Shown: one piece after another, positions 40,445 to 51,220 of the stretch
Position numbering within the stretch: the first letter of the stretch is position 1
How the letters are laid out: each line of letters opens with the position of its first letter
Assembly: GCA_022539475.1 (NCBI GenBank)
Contig: VCMS01000098.1
Span: 102,420 to 166,419, forward strand
Reading direction: 5' to 3'
DNA from: Gracilaria domingensis
Lineage: Eukaryota > Rhodophyta > Florideophyceae > Gracilariales > Gracilariaceae
DNA: 64,000 bases
Made by a program: the position numbers and the translations under genes
Notes under the pieces: generated by a model
The model's input: only the letters and a program-made list of their open reading frames with translations
What the model was told of the DNA's origin: nothing
The model's database searches: none

Positions 40445-40836
40445 ATGACTCGACCGACATCCGCAGCTGAGCCAGCAACCAGCGCAGACGAGACCTACGG
40501 TGCTGCGCCCGCCACTTTTCCCCCACCATCAAACCGAACGTTGAAGGAGTCCGTCAATTTGTGGTATGTACCATTCTCTGAGAGACCAGAACTAGGCGTC
40601 ACGCGTTTTCGCCACTCCATCTCACATATCACGTACGATTGTTTCCACCCATTTCAAAACTTCTTTCCACCAGGATTTATCGATACAATCTCAGCACCGC
40701 GCTTTACATGCTAGAACCGTGGGAGAGAGCACTATTCAACGTCATCGTCATCGCCATTCTGGCGTACATTGCGTACGGTCTGTACAACTCTGCGCTCCAC
40801 CCGCTGTTCGAACGAATAGCCATTTCGTACATGTAG
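40445..40836 (+). CDS. SPTSS: Small subunit of serine palmitoyltransferase (ssSPT), one intron
   Basis: A short spliced gene of 93 codons after joining. Exon 1 (40445-40563) gives a Pro/Thr/Ala-rich N-terminus ending ...KESVNL. A 110-bp intron (40564-40673, GTATGT donor, CCACCAG acceptor) splits the next Trp codon. Exon 2 (40674-40836) gives IYRYNLSTALYMLEPWERAL, then a membrane helix FNVIVIAILAYIAYGLY. The core 'Y-x-Y-x-L-x-T-A-L-Y-M-L-E-P-W-E-R' is the hallmark of ssSPT, the tiny ER protein that activates and tunes acyl-CoA choice of serine palmitoyltransferase, the first enzyme of sphingolipid synthesis. The restored motif across the splice supports the intron. Confidence 0.92.
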
Positions 40837-41695
40837 GTAGCGCGTTCAGCATCAGAGCGATGTTGCGCTGGCGGTTAGCCAACAAAACCATACTTCGTAT
40901 CACTTGCTGTCCATCATGTCCCGAACGGCAGCTCGCATGCATTTTCGTCGCACAGCACTCCTGTTACGCTTCGCCCCTCACTACCCACGGGCAGGCTGGC
41001 CACAGCACTGCGAGTATGTTAACAGCTAAACAGAACGCCTTGCACGAAAAAGTCATTCGGATTGAAAAGAAAGAGAGAGAGTGTGGGTTAAGTAAAGCTG
41101 TTAATTTACAAAGTTTAAGATCACGTTCCCCGATCAAATGTTATGCTGCCGAGAATAAGCTCCTTAGTCCCATTCACGTATGAAAACAACAGCGGACCAC
41201 CTCCAAAGTGCATCCTTCACCTCACTCCTCCATGCGCAATTCTCGTCCCAACTGCTCAATGATGCACAGGTGGACGACGCCGACTCGCCGCCCATTCTGC
41301 TCTCCATCTTCGGCATCCCCGAGGGGGGGCGCAAACCCTTCCCAAAAAAAAAACCATGGACCTCCTGCAAAGATCCAACCACCATGGCAGTGTGTTACCA
41401 GTTTCTCTACTACTGACCGGCAAAACCAAACCCAGACGTACAGGCCCAAATAGCCCGCAGTTATTCTTGATGAACAAAGAATTCAAACCTTTCTCCCTTC
41501 AACCGCCAAGGAGCATTCTCGTTGCATGGTGGCGGCCGTGTAGAACAATTCTGTTCAGTACTAGGGATTAATCAACCAGGCACGGCATGCGTCTCTTCCC
41601 ACGCCTTCAAAACGATTGCCACCGGAGCTGTTTGTAAGTGAGCAGCGCAGTCACTGATTAGTTAGCATCCAACTCAATAACATTGATCTCATGCA
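40837..41695. other. Convergent intergenic region
   Basis: This is 860 bp between the stops of ssSPT (+) and Pcf11 (-). Short frames on both strands have no protein character. A run of A at 41,344-41,352 is the only simple tract. Confidence 0.5.
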
Positions 41696-44179
41696 TCATG
41701 TATTTGTCTGTGGATTGCATTCTTTCTGGCGCTTGGACTGAGGTTCAACCGCTTCTTCATCGGTTGGAAGAGATGGTGCTGCTAACGTAGAGCTGTTAGC
41801 ACTCAGAATTCCAAGGCTAGGGTCAAGCCTTGCGCCCTCTGTCTCTAATCTCTTTCTCTTCTGACCAGATGGTGGCGAAGTCGAAGCGGCTCTGGGCTCT
41901 TCTGTCCTAGCTGGCTCCAAAGCCATAACTTGAATCCCAGTTGTTGCGGCGAGCCACTTCGGTACTTTGGAGATAATGACCTTCCTGTTCATATCCGGGC
42001 CAGCCATGTTGCCGGGTGGAACCATATTCAAGCCCTGCATAGAAATAGGTCGATTGTTGATTATATCACCATGTACGGGCATAAGCGGCTCTTGTTTGGG
42101 CGGCATAACATGGGCTGCCGCGTGTAGATGGCTGACGCCTTGACTGTGAACTGAGATCATATTTGGTTCTGCTTTCGGCATACTCATCTGAGACACCATA
42201 TGTTGATTGTATGTATTATGAAAAGCTCGCTGTGGTTCCTCTTTGACAGTTGGAGCAAGCGCTGCGGTTTCATTAGCCGTTGTTGATGGCTCCTGCGGTG
42301 TTTCAGAGTTAGTGTTAGTCTGGGTTTCCAAAGGCTTGTTGTTCGTGCTTGTTAGTGCAGTACTTGAGCTCTCATTCTCAGGCTTCGACTTTTCGTCCTC
42401 CGGTTGCAGCTGAGCCGCCACTTCAGCAGACTCATCTTCAGCGAGGACTGCGTATTGCATGCACTTGACGTGGTACAGCTCGTCGTCGTCAGTTTTTGTG
42501 CAGTCACGCAACATCCAGGCGTGCTTGTCGTCATCCCAAAAGGTTTCAAACGCCTCATGGCAAGCGGCGCATATGTCGTTATCAGACTTGGATTCAACAA
42601 CAGAGACGGTTCTATCGTCGTTTTCGTCTGCTACAGTTTTCTTATTTACAGAAGGGTTCGTTGGTTTTGCGTTAGGATCAACTTTCCCAAGGAAGGCATC
42701 CATTGTGTCAAACCAACCCCGAGATTGACCCCCCACAACCACCTGTTCCTTCGTTCCCCGCTTGCGACGATTCTGTCGGAAAAGCCAATCAAGATGTTCT
42801 CGCAACGCCTCTTTGGTGGCGAATCGCATGCCATCGCTCTTGGAAAGATATGGTAAATCGGTGTATAAAGATCGAACGCCCGCGTGATGAGACATGCCCT
42901 TGAGATCCGCAAAAGTTAGCACAGTGGAAGAAGAAGGCGCAGAATACAACGGAGCAACGGCGTCTGGGAGGCGTCGAGGCACTCCAGAAGGGCGAGGCAT
43001 AGGCGCTGGGGAGGGAAGGTTGCCGACTCTGGCAGAAGGGGGAGGGCGAGACGGCTGTCCTACAGACTGGAGCAGTCCTGGGGGCATTGCGCGAAGCAAA
43101 TTGGTAAGGGTCGCAGAGACGTGCGGACCCGGGACTTGCGAGGTAGAGGGGGGTGCAGAGGGAGGGGCGCTGACGTGAGAGGTTATGGGTGCGGGCGCAG
43201 CGCGGTGACGAGGGGCGGAAGAGATTTCGCGTAGCTGTTGCTGGTAACGCATTAAGGCGCTTCGCTGTAGATTGGTGGTAGAGGATTGGAGCTGTGTGGT
43301 AATCATCCTGTTGAGAGTAAACAACTGGTGGTTTGATGGGAGAGTTCCCATGCTAGCATTTCTAATTACCTGTGACATCATGGTTTCCAACTCGACGAAT
43401 TCCTGAGGCGGCTGCGGCATGACGGCGGGCTGTGCCGGGTTTGAACGCAACGCGGGGCGCATCGGCAATCCCCTGGCGGCAGCATGGGGCAGTTGAGCGG
43501 CGGATGTGGCTGGTAGGTGAGCCGGCTGCGAGCGCAGCGACGGCATCGACGACTGCGGACGCGGTTCCGGCGGGTGATGGGGTGGCATGTGCATGCGCGG
43601 CTGTTGTGGCGTATAGTAAGATGGTGGTTGCTGCGAGGGCATGCGCACGGCTGAAGGGTGGGGCGCATGCATGGGGGCGTAGGGGGTGCTATCGCTTTGA
43701 TCGGCTCGAGCTGTCATGGCGCGGACGAGCTCCAAGCCGTAGATGTCCGGCCATGTGCTCAGCATTCTGCGCAGCGACATGCGGACGGTGGGTGGGGCAA
43801 CAGCGTAGGCGTTGGTGAAGGTGTGGAAGAGATTCTCAGCAAAACGTGAGAGATACCTTCTGCCGACGTTCTTCACGATGGAGTCCATGAGGTAGAGGAA
43901 TGGAAGCTTCATCTGTGGGGAGGCGCTGAAAATGCGCTGCTCGATGACGTAACTGATGGCATCGGCAGCTGGGATGTTTTCGGCGGCGATGGTGGTGAGC
44001 TGGTTGATGACGACCTTGGAGTTCCATGTGAGGTCGTTGAGGAAGGCGTCGTACTCGAGGGCGGCGGACTGGAGGGGAGGGGGGACGGCGGAGAGATCGA
44101 GCGGGGGACGTGGGGGAGCCGGGCGGGCGGGAGGCGGCTGAGGCGCGGCGTTGCTGACGTAATTGGTCTGGTGGAACAT
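41696..44179 (-). CDS. PCF11: Pcf11-like pre-mRNA cleavage factor (CID domain)
   Basis: The protein has 827 residues, starting MFHQTNYVSNAAPQ. An N-terminal CID domain (about residues 25-160) shows EYDAFLNDLTWNSKVVINQL, ENIPAADAISYVIEQRI, KLPFLYLMDSIVKNVG and FAENLFHTFTNAY, the set typical of Pcf11, which binds the RNA polymerase II C-terminal domain for 3'-end cleavage and termination. A long Pro/Gln/Met-rich middle follows. The C-terminal third has RGWFDTMDAFLGK and a Cys finger CAACHEAFETFWDDD...WMLRDC...YHVKC, which fits the C-terminal zinc finger of Pcf11 with its 'W-x-x-x-D' and H-x-x-C end. The frame is open 151 codons upstream, but the CID and the C tract at 44,211 support the ATG at 44177-44179. 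Confidence 0.9.
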   Translation of the reverse strand: MFHQTNYVSNAAPQPPPARPAPPRPPLDLSAVPPPLQSAALEYDAFLNDLTWNSKVVINQLTTIAAENIPAADAISYVIEQRIFSASPQMKLPFLYLMDSIVKNVGRRYLSRFAENLFHTFTNAYAVAPPTVRMSLRRMLSTWPDIYGLELVRAMTARADQSDSTPYAPMHAPHPSAVRMPSQQPPSYYTPQQPRMHMPPHHPPEPRPQSSMPSLRSQPAHLPATSAAQLPHAAARGLPMRPALRSNPAQPAVMPQPPQEFVELETMMSQVIRNASMGTLPSNHQLFTLNRMITTQLQSSTTNLQRSALMRYQQQLREISSAPRHRAAPAPITSHVSAPPSAPPSTSQVPGPHVSATLTNLLRAMPPGLLQSVGQPSRPPPSARVGNLPSPAPMPRPSGVPRRLPDAVAPLYSAPSSSTVLTFADLKGMSHHAGVRSLYTDLPYLSKSDGMRFATKEALREHLDWLFRQNRRKRGTKEQVVVGGQSRGWFDTMDAFLGKVDPNAKPTNPSVNKKTVADENDDRTVSVVESKSDNDICAACHEAFETFWDDDKHAWMLRDCTKTDDDELYHVKCMQYAVLAEDESAEVAAQLQPEDEKSKPENESSSTALTSTNNKPLETQTNTNSETPQEPSTTANETAALAPTVKEEPQRAFHNTYNQHMVSQMSMPKAEPNMISVHSQGVSHLHAAAHVMPPKQEPLMPVHGDIINNRPISMQGLNMVPPGNMAGPDMNRKVIISKVPKWLAATTGIQVMALEPARTEEPRAASTSPPSGQKRKRLETEGARLDPSLGILSANSSTLAAPSLPTDEEAVEPQSKRQKECNPQTNT

Positions 44180-44210
44180 GTCGGCGCGGGTAGGAGGGGA
44201 AACGGGCGAA

Positions 44211-44321
44211 GGGGGGGGGGGGGAGGGGGAAGGGGGAGGGGGAAGGGGGAGGGAGATGTGGAGGAAGACGCGAAGGTGATATGGGCGGAGTTGTGGGGGG
44301 GGGGTGGGGGTCGGGGGGGGG
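44211..44321 (-). promoter_or_regulatory. C tracts in the Pcf11 leader
   Basis: G13 (44211-44223), a series of GGGGGA units, G10 (44295-44304) and G9 (44313-44321) on the plus strand read as C/T-rich sequence on the Pcf11 sense strand, beginning 32 bp upstream of the ATG. Confidence 0.45.
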
Positions 44322-45877
44322 AAGGGCGCCGCGGCGAGAGAGGGGCGAACAGCTGCGCGGTGGAGCGCGTGCGCTTTTTGAAGGCCACTGACTGCGAATT
44401 TGGCTGTACGAAAACACTCGCCGGGTGCGCGCTGCCACGCAATCGGCGTCGAACCGTTTGCCCAAATATTTTTCCGTTTTCGGCAGCCAAATTCGCGCAG
44501 CCTCGCCACCGTCACCAAATGGTGATTCACCATGTTCCACTGCAATTCACATTCCCATTTCCTCGAAGCAGCTGTGGCCCACTCCGCGCCCTGTCTCGAG
44601 TCCGAGTCAGCCCCACCCTGTGCTGCAAACAACGGCAGTGTGCTTTCAGATAGCCTTCACAGCGTTGCGGCATGCCGCGCCAACAAAGGGCGCTGCGATT
44701 GTCGGTCGATTGACGTCGCCGCAGTACTCATCTCACGCCTTGTACAGAATATTCTCTTTGGTCCATCGCACTCTCTGCCCTCTCCACTTCAGGGAGCATC
44801 CTCAATACATCAATCTTTCATTGCTTTGGTGCGTCCTGACTCTACCGACGCACGGTCTGTTGCGCGCTCGAACGAACTCCTTTGCGCCCATTGTATCTCG
44901 ACGCAACGCAATCAGCCTGTTCAACCTGTACACGCGCACGCGAAGCCCCCTGTCCAGGGAGTACAGGTGGTACACTACTCGACAATTTGAACAACTCATC
45001 AGTGTTCATCTCCCCTGCGTTGCTGGCTATGATTGTGATCTGCTTACCTTCCTGGTTTCTCCACCTTCCAATACACGCCCACCGTCATGTATATGATACT
45101 TGGAAACCAACACGTCACCGCTAACCTGTATAGGCGGCACCCCCATCACCCATTCCCGTCGCTATTTGCCCATCCTGCATTATTGACTAGAGCACATAAT
45201 CTGTACCTCGACTTGTACCTGTGGCACGTTACCCACGATCAAGCACGTCCATGCCAGGCCTCTAATAATATTATGTTCATCCCCTTCCTTCCTTCCTTTT
45301 GATTCTTCCAGTCATACACGCTTGTGCATCGTAATCTCTAAACCCATGCTAGAGCAAGCCATCTGATCAACCGTCTCCATGTCGGCTTCGAACGAGTACA
45401 TCCCTGCGAAACCGTCCAAGTCTTTCGGGTCCCAAATTAGAATTCGTCACGTCCAAAAGCACTGAAACCCAAGTTACGCTCACCATTTTGCTCAACAAGA
45501 GCGACCTTCTGCGCTAGGCTACGTGCCTAATCAGCGCATTGTGTGTCACCTATCACACCTACCTTCCCTTAACACTGGAAATGCACCAAATCAACCAACG
45601 GCTGCATATTTTGGCACCGTAGATTCTTTCGATTCAGCAAATTTCTCACGTTCTCGCTAGCCGAGTCCCGCCTCTTCATTTCGCTTTCTGCTCGTAGCCA
45701 AGTGTTATGGTAGGTACCGCGTTATCTTGCTCTTTACGCGTGCAAAGCAAGTACATGTCCTGGACAAAGCCACAATCACTGTGTCACCCACCATTCGTGA
45801 CGTCCAGCACAGGTTATGCATCATACACCGAGAGGAAAATGTGCATAAATCATTCATATTAGTGTACAAAGGAACGC

Positions 45878-45902
45878 CACGAAGATTCTTTCAATCTTCG
45901 TG
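45878..45902. repeat. Perfect 10-bp hairpin, 5-base loop
   Basis: CACGAAGATT, loop CTTTC, then AATCTTCGTG. It lies about 340 bp beyond the stop of the C2H2 gene on its 3' side. Confidence 0.75.
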
Positions 45903-46141
45903 ATTGTGTATCCTCCAGCAATCGAACTCATCGGACGATAAGGCAACGCTTGAGACCAGTGTCCAAGGCTGCAATTTGAGAATAGCAGTGTGCGCAAACT
46001 TAGAGCAACGCAGTTGTGGTCGAAATCGAAACTGGGTAGAAACGCTGCTCGCAGTGTCTCACCAAGCTAGCCTTCTACTACCTCGTAGAGAGGTGAGGTA
46101 GCACGCTTTTCTAAGAACTGTTTACTTTCCCTCACTAACGA

Positions 46142-46199
46142 CTATCAAACTACGAAGACATTCTCAACTACTATCAAACTACGAAGACATTCTCAACTA
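46142..46199. repeat. Exact 29-bp tandem duplication
   Basis: Two identical 29-base units (46,142-46,170 and 46,171-46,199), each starting CTATCAAACTACGAAG, end 43 bp from the stop of the C2H2 gene. It is probably a recent duplication in its 3' UTR. Confidence 0.9.
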
Positions 46200-46241
46200 A
46201 ATCCTTCATCCCATCATGGTTCAGACACGAAACTCATACTT

Positions 46242-47879
46242 CTAACCACCATTCTCTGTCTCCCGCATATGCGTCATCTGGTGGACAGAGAGATTACTGG
46301 CAGTGTTGAATCTTCTGTCGCACTTGTCGCACGGGAACTGCCGAAGCTCCAAGTGCACCGCGTTCACATGTCTCGAGATGTTTCCTCTCCAACTCGAGAC
46401 ATAGGCGCAGTGTGGGCAGCGGTGTATCTTGGGCTTCGCTGCCTTTGTCCCTGCACGACCTCTTCTCCCACGTCTCTTGGCCACCCCTCCGTCTACCGAA
46501 AGATCCTCCTCTACTGGCACAGTGTGAATCTTCATGACATGGATCGAGCGGGCCCTGTCAGAAGAAAACATCGCGGGGCAGTGGGAACAAATGAAAGGAT
46601 TCGGCACCGTCTTATGTACCGTCTTCATATGCCGCTTAAGGTTCCCTTCGTTCTGCACCTCGATATCACAGATCTCACACTTCACTTTCGGAGTCTTCGA
46701 TTTCCGATGGGCCCTAGATGCGTGCCTTTTCCATGATGGTATATTCCCATACTCTTCCTCGCACTCGCTGCACCGAATGTTATTTTCTCCATCCATGTAC
46801 GCCCTCGCTGTTATCTTTGAGAGAAATGCCTCCGATAATTCCTCCGCCCCTGCAGAGCCCGGTACAACGTATCTCCAATTCTGCCCCACGTTGGTTTGGA
46901 TTTCATCTGTGACAGGATACGCTTGCTGCGAGCTTTGTGGAACATGCCCGTAATAATACGGTGCAGAAGGATATCCCGCATTCTCCGAACCCTGTACTCT
47001 TTGCTGATAAGAGGCACCCGGGTCCATTCGAAGCGCTCCATTTGTTGGTCCAACAGGATCAGTGATAGGTCTATGCTGTGCACTAGCCGTGACGACCAAG
47101 CTTTGTGAAACCTGTAACCCTGAAACTTCTTCCAACGAACCATGCTGCATGGTTGGCATAGGCTGGTACCCAACCTGAAATGCTGGGGTTCTCGAGTCGG
47201 CCGCTTGCATGCTTGATCCAAGGGAGTAAGGAACCATACTTCGCTGCATAGTATTTTGATGTTGTGCAGCATGATCTCCCCTGTATCCACAGCCGGAGTG
47301 CGCCTGCCTTGGTTGAGGGATTCTGTTTGGCATAACGGGCATGTCGACGTTTCCAGGGCGTTGGCAGTAAGAGTTGTACTGATTAGCACCGTGTCCCTGG
47401 CTCTGATGATAAACGGATGGATTTCCATGGCCTCCAGCTACGTATCCATGAACGGAAACTGTAGGCTGTTGATCATATCCATAATTAGGGCGAGAAGGGT
47501 AGTGTTGGGGCAATGTCAAAGAGGCGCGGCTAGGTGCCCAGTAGCTGCCCTGTGGCTCTGTTCTCGGCACCATGTTACTCATATCAACACCGGATACGAT
47601 ACTTCGCACGGATGGAAGCCTTCCTTCATGGCGCATGTCTGGGAGGGGAGACCCGGAGACCACTCCCTCTTGCCGTAAAGAGTCGTTCCTGATCCGTGAG
47701 ATGGCGATCGGTGGCGAAAGATGCATTCCAGAGATGTCCGAGGCGTGATTGACCGGCCTTCTTGTAGACAGTTCGGATCTTGGAGGAACATTCGAAGATA
47801 GTACGGCGGGGGGTGTGGGGGTGGTTAAGGGTGCGGATGTCATCTGAGTTGTCGACGCAACGGGAATCATACTGCTCAT
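46242..47879 (-). CDS. C2H2 zinc-finger protein, five fingers
   Basis: The protein has 545 residues. Residues 1-370 are Ser/Pro/Gln/Met-rich and disordered-looking. The C-terminal 175 residues hold five C2H2 fingers: RCSECEEEYGNIPSWKRHAS, KCEICDIEVQNEGNLKRHMK, ICSHCPAMFSSDRARSIHVM, then after a basic linker (KRRGRRGRAGTKAAKPK, which can be a nuclear signal) RCPHCAYVSSWRGNISRHVN and PCDKCDRRFNTASNLSVHQM. All Cys/His ligands are present. The layout (long disordered activation-type region, then a 3+2 finger cluster) is that of a sequence-specific DNA-binding transcription factor. The target is unknown. Confidence 0.9.
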   Translation of the reverse strand: MSSMIPVASTTQMTSAPLTTPTPPAVLSSNVPPRSELSTRRPVNHASDISGMHLSPPIAISRIRNDSLRQEGVVSGSPLPDMRHEGRLPSVRSIVSGVDMSNMVPRTEPQGSYWAPSRASLTLPQHYPSRPNYGYDQQPTVSVHGYVAGGHGNPSVYHQSQGHGANQYNSYCQRPGNVDMPVMPNRIPQPRQAHSGCGYRGDHAAQHQNTMQRSMVPYSLGSSMQAADSRTPAFQVGYQPMPTMQHGSLEEVSGLQVSQSLVVTASAQHRPITDPVGPTNGALRMDPGASYQQRVQGSENAGYPSAPYYYGHVPQSSQQAYPVTDEIQTNVGQNWRYVVPGSAGAEELSEAFLSKITARAYMDGENNIRCSECEEEYGNIPSWKRHASRAHRKSKTPKVKCEICDIEVQNEGNLKRHMKTVHKTVPNPFICSHCPAMFSSDRARSIHVMKIHTVPVEEDLSVDGGVAKRRGRRGRAGTKAAKPKIHRCPHCAYVSSWRGNISRHVNAVHLELRQFPCDKCDRRFNTASNLSVHQMTHMRETENGG

Positions 47880-50800
47880 GTTTGGTTGATGATGCGTTAT
47901 GATGAGCTACGGGAGGGATTGATTCGTGTTGGGGTGATACGAGATGATGGGACAAAGAATATAGATGGGAGTGCGAATGAGGCCGATAGCGCTGCACACT
48001 TGGATGATCGATAGGCTCAGATGAAAGGAGAAGAGAAAGTGTGCAGAGGAAGACTGGAGAGGGGGAGCAATTATGATGTAGAGAGTTTTCGCGGTTGGAA
48101 GTCGATCTTATGCGAGTGCAGACGCGCCGGCGGGAGAGGGGAGTTGGGGGGCGAGAGGGGGGAGGGGGGATTTTCATATGGTGAGCCGTCCGGCCCGTCT
48201 CCGCCACGCGGCACCAAACATTTTCCACGACGCTCGGTTAAGTGAGCGAGCCAGTGGCGTGGAGGGCGAGATAAGATGCGAACGTGGAAGCGTATACCGA
48301 AAGGAATTGCGAGATGGTCTTTCTTCCTGGAGGCTGTTACACGGCGAGCAGCTCTCACTGACAATCCCCAACGCAGAGTTTCATGTTGCTCGTGCCTCTG
48401 TCAGTAGCAGAGGGCTGTTTCTCTCTGAGTGCAAAAGTGCTGGAGCACACCGGCACTCAGTCTGGCCTTGTCAGAAAGTTTAAATGAGGAAGTACTGACA
48501 AAGTCTGGAAATCGAGACGTGCGCCGCCGGAACGCGTGTATGTTTGGAAACATACAGACGCATACAGCTTTTCTGTCACGTTGCGTGGTGGTTTGCTATC
48601 CGAGTGCAGCCGTAAGCGTGATGTATACCTCGGCGTGAGCGGTGGAATCGATGTTGGAACAAGTGTTGGAACAACATGCATTTAAAAGTGCCGACAGTGA
48701 AATGGGAATATCAGGGTAGCCAAAACTGGACGTGAGCCTTTAGTGATGGTAGCCCTATGTCGAGTATGGTTCCCACTTAGCGATGGATCTATTTCGCACG
48801 ACATGGAGCCAAGTATGGAGTTGCTCTCAAGCTGGTTGTGTCTTCGAAAACGCATGATGTACGATTCGTTTGGTTCATGCACTCTTGAGAGATTAATGTC
48901 TGAACATGCACGTTTTACAAATCGATGGACACTCACAGTGAAAGCCAGCAGGCTGGTTGCGTTCTATGCGAGGAACCAGAATCATACCACGGTTGCAGCT
49001 TGGTATGACCATGACCTAGGGTATATGAGTACAATACACTTCTCCAGCACTGAAGAGAGCATGAGAACATGTTTCTTTCCCTTCCCAAGATACATAACGA
49101 CATGTCTGATACCTGATGCACGCACGCGCATAAGGCTTGTGTCCGGCCACGGATCAGAGCCGACAGGTATCGCAGCGCTTGATCGTTCCGACCGAGTGCC
49201 CACCGCTTACTTGTTGGCGAACAGAGTCTATGGCCCGCCGCATACGGGCGGAAACCGCGTCGATGGAAGAAGCCACTGAGAGTGTACCTAGCAATTGCGC
49301 TTCTGATCTTGACCAGATTTCGATGTGGTAGCTAACGCGATCGAGCAAGCGGCGCGACACATAACGACGTGCCACATGCACGCAGCCCTGCACGGGATGC
49401 TTTGCTTCTGACGAGCGCGAGCACCAACGCGTGATGCGAACGTACGTGTGTTTCAATGGCACGCGCATTTTACGGTGTTGAACTTTACACAAGCTGCACG
49501 TGATGCTGCTTCGTTCCGCGCCAGGCAGATGCCCCAGTAATATTATCGCGCCACGCGGCAATTGCACGCCGTGTGCTTTAACTGGCGCACTGCGCAACAA
49601 TTCAAAGGCGCCGGCGTGTGGAACACCACTTATGGCCCAACACGTTTTCAGAAAAATTCGATACATCAAAATCAAGCTTTTTGATCTAGCAGCATTACAA
49701 ATGCCGCCCCTCGCACACGATTGGCTCGTGAAAATAGCAGTGTTACTTGCGGAGCACTGGTGCAGAGCAGTGACAACCCGCTTTTGGCTAACTTACCAAA
49801 CGCGCCTGACCGTTTCCGCTCTGCAGCCGCACTACAGCCGCGCGGAGGGCGCCCTTGAGTTACTCGGACAGGCGCAACTTTGCGTTCACCGGAAGGGAAC
49901 GGTGCGAACGATCAAAAAAGCATCCGGCAGCGATCAGACGCAGATCGCAACTCTACCACTTGCATCCCGCACGCTTTCCGAGATACTCCCACCATAAATT
50001 CGACCCCGGCTACTGGCACGATGCCCCCCAAAGTATTACTTCCAATCTGACCGGCTTCAAAGTTGCACGATGATGCATGCCCCAGATTCGTCTGGATACC
50101 AACCATCGAGCACAAAGAACACAGTCCACGGTGAACGCACATCAGAATCTTCGAAGCAGATCGCATCAAGGACACAAAACTACTGCGGCGGACGGATACT
50201 AATCCGTGAAGTACGTGTAGAACCGTCCAAGGGGCGTGAACCTAATGCTAATATGCCCATCATCTTCGCCATCATGTGCATTCTTCTCCTGATCTATCAC
50301 GTAGCGATAGATAAGCGCTGAGTTATCGATGCAATGTTGAACGCTCACAAGAACGCTAACTGATCTCTCCCTCTCTCTCCTTATCATGCATATTCTGTAC
50401 TTCTTGCTTCTAGATTATAGGAGATTTCATCTGCATTCCGTAGGAGGACTACGGCAAACCCATATGAGTCGCTCATCTATGCCACGAAGGCAAGTTCTCT
50501 GTACAATTTACAACAGGCAGCACACTATCAGTAAAAGTTAATGAGGTTAAATGAAGTCTGATCTTCTCAGATGGAAGACAATGTCAGCTGATGTTCCTTT
50601 AGTCGATTTCTTATACATACGTCTTAAACTAGTTGTCATCTCAATACAGAGTGGCCAAGCTCTTCTCTTAAAGCGTGAGCTTCAAACCGGTAATCAAGCG
50701 TAATCCAGGCTTGTAGCTCTGCGTTTGAATTACAATCAAAATCAGGATTTGCGTTTACCGCGATCTCATTGTCTATCGATTCTTCCGCCAAAGGCTGACG

Positions 50801-51220
50801 TAGCCTTGTGATGCCAAGAAACTCGGTTTTGATTTGAAATCATCTTACTTAGTTTAGAGAACGCGTCACTAAATCTATCTTGCTTCATTTCAACGCTACA
50901 ATGAGATCGGAATGTTAGAATCATGCGATCTTCACTCTTTAGCTTCACGAAAAGTTGCAGAGTCAGCGAGCAACAGATTGAAGACACGATCAGCACTTCA
51001 GCAACTCCAGCCATATGCCTTAAACAAGCACATGAGCGGCCAAAGCTCAGCTGTCAAACACAGTGAGAACTCTTTCGACGAAGTCCGAGACATAGGTTCA
51101 AGTTCTCGCGCGGCCACTCCCCCTAATCTACTATAGTGTAGTGCTGTCAGCTGCAGATGGCAGTCACAGACGGTCACGATAACACCTCCGCAGTGCAAGC
51201 TTAAGGGCCACACGCACTGG
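47880..51220. other. Long intergenic region, one weak small-gene candidate
   Basis: This is 3.3 kb upstream of the C2H2 gene. A G/A-rich block on the plus strand (48,120-48,176) is C/T-rich in the sense direction of that gene, 240-300 bp before its ATG. The only frame with some protein character is the small one at 50,070-50,321. Elsewhere I see stops in all frames. Confidence 0.4.
50070..50321 (+). CDS. Possible small tail-anchored protein
   Basis: The frame gives 83 residues. A hydrophilic Ser/Lys/Glu-rich front is followed by a single membrane helix at the very C-terminus (MPIIFAIMCILLLIYHVAI) and a short basic end, DKR. That is the form of a tail-anchored membrane protein. There is no recognised motif, no homology that I know, and upstream exons cannot be excluded. 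It could be a chance frame. Confidence 0.25.
   Translation: MMHAPDSSGYQPSSTKNTVHGERTSESSKQIASRTQNYCGGRILIREVRVEPSKGREPNANMPIIFAIMCILLLIYHVAIDKR

Larger units (their letters stand above)
44322..46241. other. Intergenic between two minus-strand genes
   Basis: This is 1.9 kb. It holds the Pcf11 promoter and the 3' side of the C2H2 gene. Frames up to about 220 codons look random. A perfect hairpin (45,878-45,902) and an exact 29-bp tandem duplication (46,142-46,199) are listed separately. Confidence 0.45.

Noticed and set aside
48743-49279. Plus-strand frame of 178 codons
   Set aside because: No domain, no hydrophobic periodicity, and equally long frames overlap on the other strand. It looks like chance.
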